DNA of 64,000 nt, taken from NCBI RefSeq assembly GCF_000002425.4, contig NC_037271.1, positions 11,156,786 to 11,220,785 of the forward strand, in the 5' to 3' direction. The notes below the pieces were generated by a model. The model searched no databases. It was not told the DNA's origin and saw nothing but the letters and a program-made list of their open reading frames with translations. Position 1 is the stretch's first letter. Each line of letters opens with the position of its first letter. The stretch is from Physcomitrium patens. Its lineage: Eukaryota > Streptophyta > Bryopsida > Funariales > Funariaceae. The position numbers were made by a program, and so were the translations under genes. Below, piece by piece: positions 59,640 through 64,000 of this stretch.

Positions 59640-60590
59640 TACTCATATAGAAGCTCCAAACTCTATTCAAGAAGCAATAGAGAGAGTTGATGCTCAAGAA
59701 TGGCAAAAAGCAATCAATACCAAAATTACATCCTTAAACAAGAACAATACATGGCACATGATAAATTTACCTTTTAATCAAAAATCAATCACTTCAAAGT
59801 GGATTTTTAAATTAGAAACTAAAATTGATGGAAGTATTGACAAATATAAAGCAAGGCTAGTTGCAAGAGGTTTCACTCAAGTTCAAGGTATTAATTACAT
59901 AGAAACAAACTCTCTTGTAGTCAAACTTAACTCTATCAAAGTTCTTCTTGCTTTAATCACTTAAAATAATCTGGAAATATATCAATTAGATGTTAAAATA
60001 GTATTTTTAAATGGTTTTATAAAAGAAGACATTTATATGACTATTCCTGAAGGATTACCTTCTACACATACTAACCAAGTATGTAAGCTAAATAAATCCC
60101 TATATAGTCTTAAATAATTATTTAGAGCATAGTATCAATGATTAAATCAATAATTAATCCTTCACAAATACCAACACCTTGAATCAAATACAAACATATA
60201 CATCAAAAGAGAAATTAATAAGGATTTTATCATAATTATAGTCTATATTGATGATTGTATTCTTATCAGCAACAAACTTCTTTTAATTCAACAAGTCAAA
60301 GACATTCTCTAGTAAGAATTTGACATGTCCGATGAAGGAAAAATCCATTATAATTTAGGCAATGCCATACTAAGAAATAGAAAAGCAAGATGGATCATCC
60401 TCCATCAAGCCAAATACATAACAAATAAACTTCATGAATTCCATATATTGAATTTCAATCCATTAAATACTCCAATTCAGCTAGGAATTTTTTTAAGTAA
60501 TGAAGACCATATTAATTTCCATGATTATCCCTATTTTTAAGTTGTTGGCAGTTTCATGCATGCCATTGTTAATTCTAGATTCCATAATAT
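59640..60590 (+). pseudogene. Copia reverse transcriptase, decayed
   Basis: TSKWIFKLETKIDGSIDKYK and ARLVARGFTQVQGINYIET mark the RT start (59758-59964). VYIDDCIL, the catalytic YxDD box, is at about 60241-60264. DMSDEGKIHYNLG precedes the RNase H join at 60325. It ends in VGSFMHAIVNSRFHNI near 60590, where the forward coding sequence stops matching. Confidence 0.8.
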
Positions 60591-60591
60591 A

Positions 60592-61108
60592 TTCACAGCT
60601 GGCCCTGCTGAGGTGTGATTTTTCTCCTAAAAGTGTGGATGGATAGGTTTTCTTTAGTATTTTGATATGTCATGGATTTGGAGTAATTTATTTTACTAGA
60701 TTGTCTCCCACTCCATGATGTATCAAAATATTTATGTTGTATAAAATTGTATTGTTTGGAGGAGATTGGTAATGCTTGAATGATTATTGAATAGTTTGCT
60801 TATTCTATATTTAGATGAAGTGGATACATGTCTAATTTTGATAGGCATTGTAAATGTTTCTCTTTGAGAAGAGATTTTGTAAATATATCTGCTGTCATAT
60901 GTGTAATTGGCACATATTGCAGTTTGATTTCTTTGGAAATGATCTTCTCTCTAGTGAAATGGTATTGTGTGTCTACATGTTTGCTCATAGAGTGATATTT
61001 GGGATTTTCACTAAAAGCAATGGCACTTTGACTATCTAAATATATGGTAGTTGTTATATGTCTACAATGACTCATGCTGCCATTGTTAATTCTAGATCCC
61101 ATAATATA
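60592..61108 (-). mobile_element. Inverted copia RNase H/3' segment flanked by direct repeats
   Basis: On the minus strand 60800-61065 encodes a copia RNase H end: TIYLDSQSAIAFSENPKYH, HVDTQYHFTREKI, YVPITHMTADIFTKSL. That is opposite to the RT just upstream. The plus-strand sequence TGCCATTGTTAATTCTAGAT occurs at both edges (near 60560 and 61078), with the following CCATAATAT also shared. The segment is therefore an inversion or a template-switch product bounded by ~30-bp direct repeats. Confidence 0.75.
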
Positions 61109-64000
61109 AAAAAAATTATAATTATTATTTTAAATTTTTAACATTTATTTATTTCTATGATTAAAAAAAAATGATAAACTTTGATTACATTTTAATTGAT
61201 CATTCTAGTACAAATCACTTCACATGGATTCATGAGCTTCAAGTGAAGTCTAAAATTACTATTCTATGATATAAATTTATATAATTATCAAAATCTATTC
61301 TCTTTATGATAATAATAATAATAATATAATCTAAACCATGAACTCTTTTAATTTTTGATAGTATTTTTGGTGCATAAATAGCAAATGATTGATATCTCAT
61401 ATTCTTATATACATACATATATACATGGTTTTGAAATTCTTATTACATTTGTAAATGTCAATTTTTATATATTATTAATTATAAGTTTATGGAAATATTA
61501 TTCATTTCTCAAATACATTCATAAACAATATTGTTATTATTGATGAGTTTTTCTCTTTCCAAAGCACATCATTATGTTTCTGTCACATGGCTTTAAAGAC
61601 AAAAGAATTCTATAATAATATATTAAAAATGATAATATATATTAAAAAATTAGAAAATATTATTATACATTTTAAGTCAAAATTATATGATTATTTTTTA
61701 CTCTAATTTGAAATGTTATCTTAAAAAAACTCAATATTAAAATACTGTAATGTTTCTAAACAAAAAAAAAAAAAAAAAAAAAAAAATTGGTAATAATATT
61801 AAGAGAAAATATCATTCAATCCCCTGAAATATTTTGAAATATGAAGAATACCCATGTATTCTTGATAATAGCAAAACTGCTCCTCACTTTTTTCATAATA
61901 TCAAATGTATCCTTGAACTTGATAACTTATTACAAATTTCTTTCTTTAAGTGCCACTAGGGCCCAACTTCCTTGCATTGCAAGCCCTCTTTTGCACTTTT
62001 TGGCATAAACTATTGGGCGGCCAATTTCAGTAAATGAATAAATTCATCTTTGGGTGACTTGGGGTTAAATCATCTCAGAATGATATAATTCAATACATTG
62101 GGTGTGTGAGTCTTGATTCCTACTTGCCACATGCTATGAATCTCATTTTCATGAGCTCTTTGCAAATACAATGTTTGCTTATAATTGTGGCATGGCTTTA
62201 AGTTGTTTCCGCTATTAGAGGTGAGTAGCAAATGATAAAGCCTTTGTGCGGTTGGATCATGGTTAAAAGCGAATTTCCCACAATATAGTTTAAAAATTAT
62301 GAAATAGAAGTGCACTGTATAGAACATGATTAATATGAAGCTAACTTTAACATAATTTCAAAAAATAATCTAATTAGTGCTCAAACTCTAGAACTCATAC
62401 ACAACATGTATTTTTAAGATAAAAAATAAAATAAAGATTGAAGTATTGAAATAACCTTACACATCAAAAAAAAACTTATAAAATTTGGTATGACTTCTTT
62501 GATGACTTTTTATTTTTTAATAGATTATAAAAAAACTAAAATATTAATATACATATTAAAAATTCTTTTATATATATAATATATCTTAATTTGATATAAC
62601 TCTATGATTTTGAATCAATTTCTAGTTACTTTTTTAACTTCTCTTCTTTTTTAAGATTTTTTTCTTCTTATTTTTACGATGGTAAATATTAATGATATCA
62701 AATATATTTATTTGAAGGTAAATTTTATTTCTTAATTAAATTTATTAATTAACTTAAATTAAATAAATTCTTATATTTAGTGGTGTGAAGTAAGTGGTAT
62801 AGTAAAAATAATAAAAAAAAAATAAAGTAAAAAAAAAAACTTGAAGAAATACAAACTTCAAAACCAAATATAATTTTTTTATTAGATTTTTATATGATAA
62901 ATAATAAAACATAAAAATAAAAAATGCATATTTATGTAATTGATTCATCAATTTTTATAATCATGAAAAATAATAAATCCAAGTTAATATAAAAAAATTA
63001 TGATAATTTGAAGACAAGAAGTAAAAAATGACAAAATAAGGCAATTGGGATTTATCTCAAGGATAATTTGATTATGTGATCAATAATTTGAGTCTTAAGA
63101 AGATTCAAAAGTAGTGTTAGGAATATCTTAGAAGGGCCAAACGACCTTATAGTTATTATTCTAATTGTACCTAAAGAGTTGCAACTTGTTCAAGACACAC
63201 ACACCCAAATTCCTACAAGCTGTTGGTTATTGTGGCTTCTTCTAATAAAATTATTTTTTTGCAAATTTGACTTTATTATGGTATTTTGGAACACACAATT
63301 AGCCAAATAATATCAAGATACCTTCAAAACTTATTATAATTCTTCATATTGGTATCTAAAAGTGATAAAATTATTTTTTATAAAAACATGTTTTAAAATA
63401 TGCTAAAAATTTATAATAATAATTTTTAAAGATGCTAATATAAAATTAATTATGTATTTTAACATCTTGATAAATGTTCATAGTAAAAATATTAATTAAA
63501 TTAAACTAAAAAAATTTATTTTTTACATAAATTACTATTAAATCAAGATATTTTTTTCTTTCTTCTTTTACTTACAAAATATTATTCATAAATTTTTAGT
63601 AAGTAATAGAAAATGGAAAGACCATTTTGGACATGAGTTTGAAGAACTAAACACATATTATCATAAAGAAGAAAAAATACTAAATCAATTAGGATAATTA
63701 CTTCCAAAAGTTTTTAAAATTTTACTTTTATAATTATTTGTTCAATAAGATTCTTATAATTAATAAAATCTCTTATATCCTAATAAATATTCAAAAAAAT
63801 TGAATATATAACTTAATATTTTCTTATCTTAATATTAAAATATTATTTTGAACAAATCCACTAATTAAAATGAAATCTCAGGACTCACAAATTGTGATAG
63901 TAAAATTTAATTATTTTTAGTCTATTAAATTTTTTAAATAAAAATACTTTATATATTTTATGTATTTTAATGAAATTTCTAGCAAAAAATTTATAAAAAT
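61109..64000. other. AT-rich region without genes
   Basis: Nearly 3 kb of AT-rich DNA with a 25-base poly(A) run at 61762-61786. A slightly less AT-rich patch at 61950-62330 contains no domain I recognise. No gene supported. Confidence 0.5.

Larger units (their letters stand above)
57884..60600 (+). mobile_element. Element E: Ty1/copia remnant lacking integrase
   Basis: After the primer site come gag (58169-59007), protease (59101-59280), a jump to the integrase-RT linker (59281-59560), then RT (59640-60540). The integrase domain expected between protease and RT is absent, so there is an internal deletion near 59280. Numerous stops interrupt every domain. The 3' part of RNase H appears in inverted orientation just downstream. 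This is a non-functional relic. Confidence 0.85.

Overview
The window looks like a transposon-dense, AT-rich stretch of a land-plant nuclear genome, most likely a non-seed plant and perhaps a moss. The basis is a set of GC-richer single-copy genes with short GT-AG introns (plastid-type acyl-lipid desaturase, plant ABCF protein), embedded in Ty3/gypsy chromoviruses whose chromodomain ends in an FHQRHPSKPR-like tail. The organism is an inference; no rRNA, tRNA or organelle marker is present to settle it. I saw no tRNA, rRNA or CRISPR array.

Layout. 1-540 is a small GC-richer island with a 3 x 40 bp tandem repeat. 882-1434 is a solo LTR. 2440-24790 is a stack of nested insertions. The oldest layer (Z, reverse-oriented gypsy element) is split by a poorly characterised repeat (U). 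U is split by gypsy element A (7718-20365, target duplication ATAAG). A's 3' LTR is split by gypsy element B (13787-20119), the youngest copy, with LTRs differing at about 6 of 530 positions. 25462-26190 is another LTR-plus-internal fragment (Y). 26800-37250 is the gene island: a small protein of unknown function (+), a plastid acyl-lipid desaturase (+, five exons) and an ABCF5-like ABC protein (-, six exons). 37357-38470 is a 48-bp minisatellite. 39447-45494 (C) and 45887-52272 (D) are two further full-length but decayed copies of the B-type family; C holds a 100-N assembly gap. 52273-56700 is featureless AT-rich DNA. 56695-57660 is an orphan GC-richer island. 57884-61108 is a Ty1/copia element lacking integrase and followed by an inverted RNase H segment. 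The rest is AT-rich and empty.

How it works together. The gypsy copies share one plan: LTR, gag with a CCHC knuckle, pol in the -1 frame (protease, RT, RNase H, zinc-binding integrase, chromodomain), then a separate third ORF and a polypurine tract before the 3' LTR. The third ORF is the most interesting item. It is intact in B (140 codons), exactly 423 bp long in copies B, C, D and Z, and recognisably related at protein level in the divergent element A. I do not recognise its family. The LTRs also carry a hairpin just after the TATA box, preserved in structure between lineages that differ in sequence, and GAAGCTTC palindromes that in element A form a tandem heat-shock-element-like array. Almost every stop codon I compared between copies can be explained by C-to-T or G-to-A change, as expected for cytosine-methylated, silenced elements.
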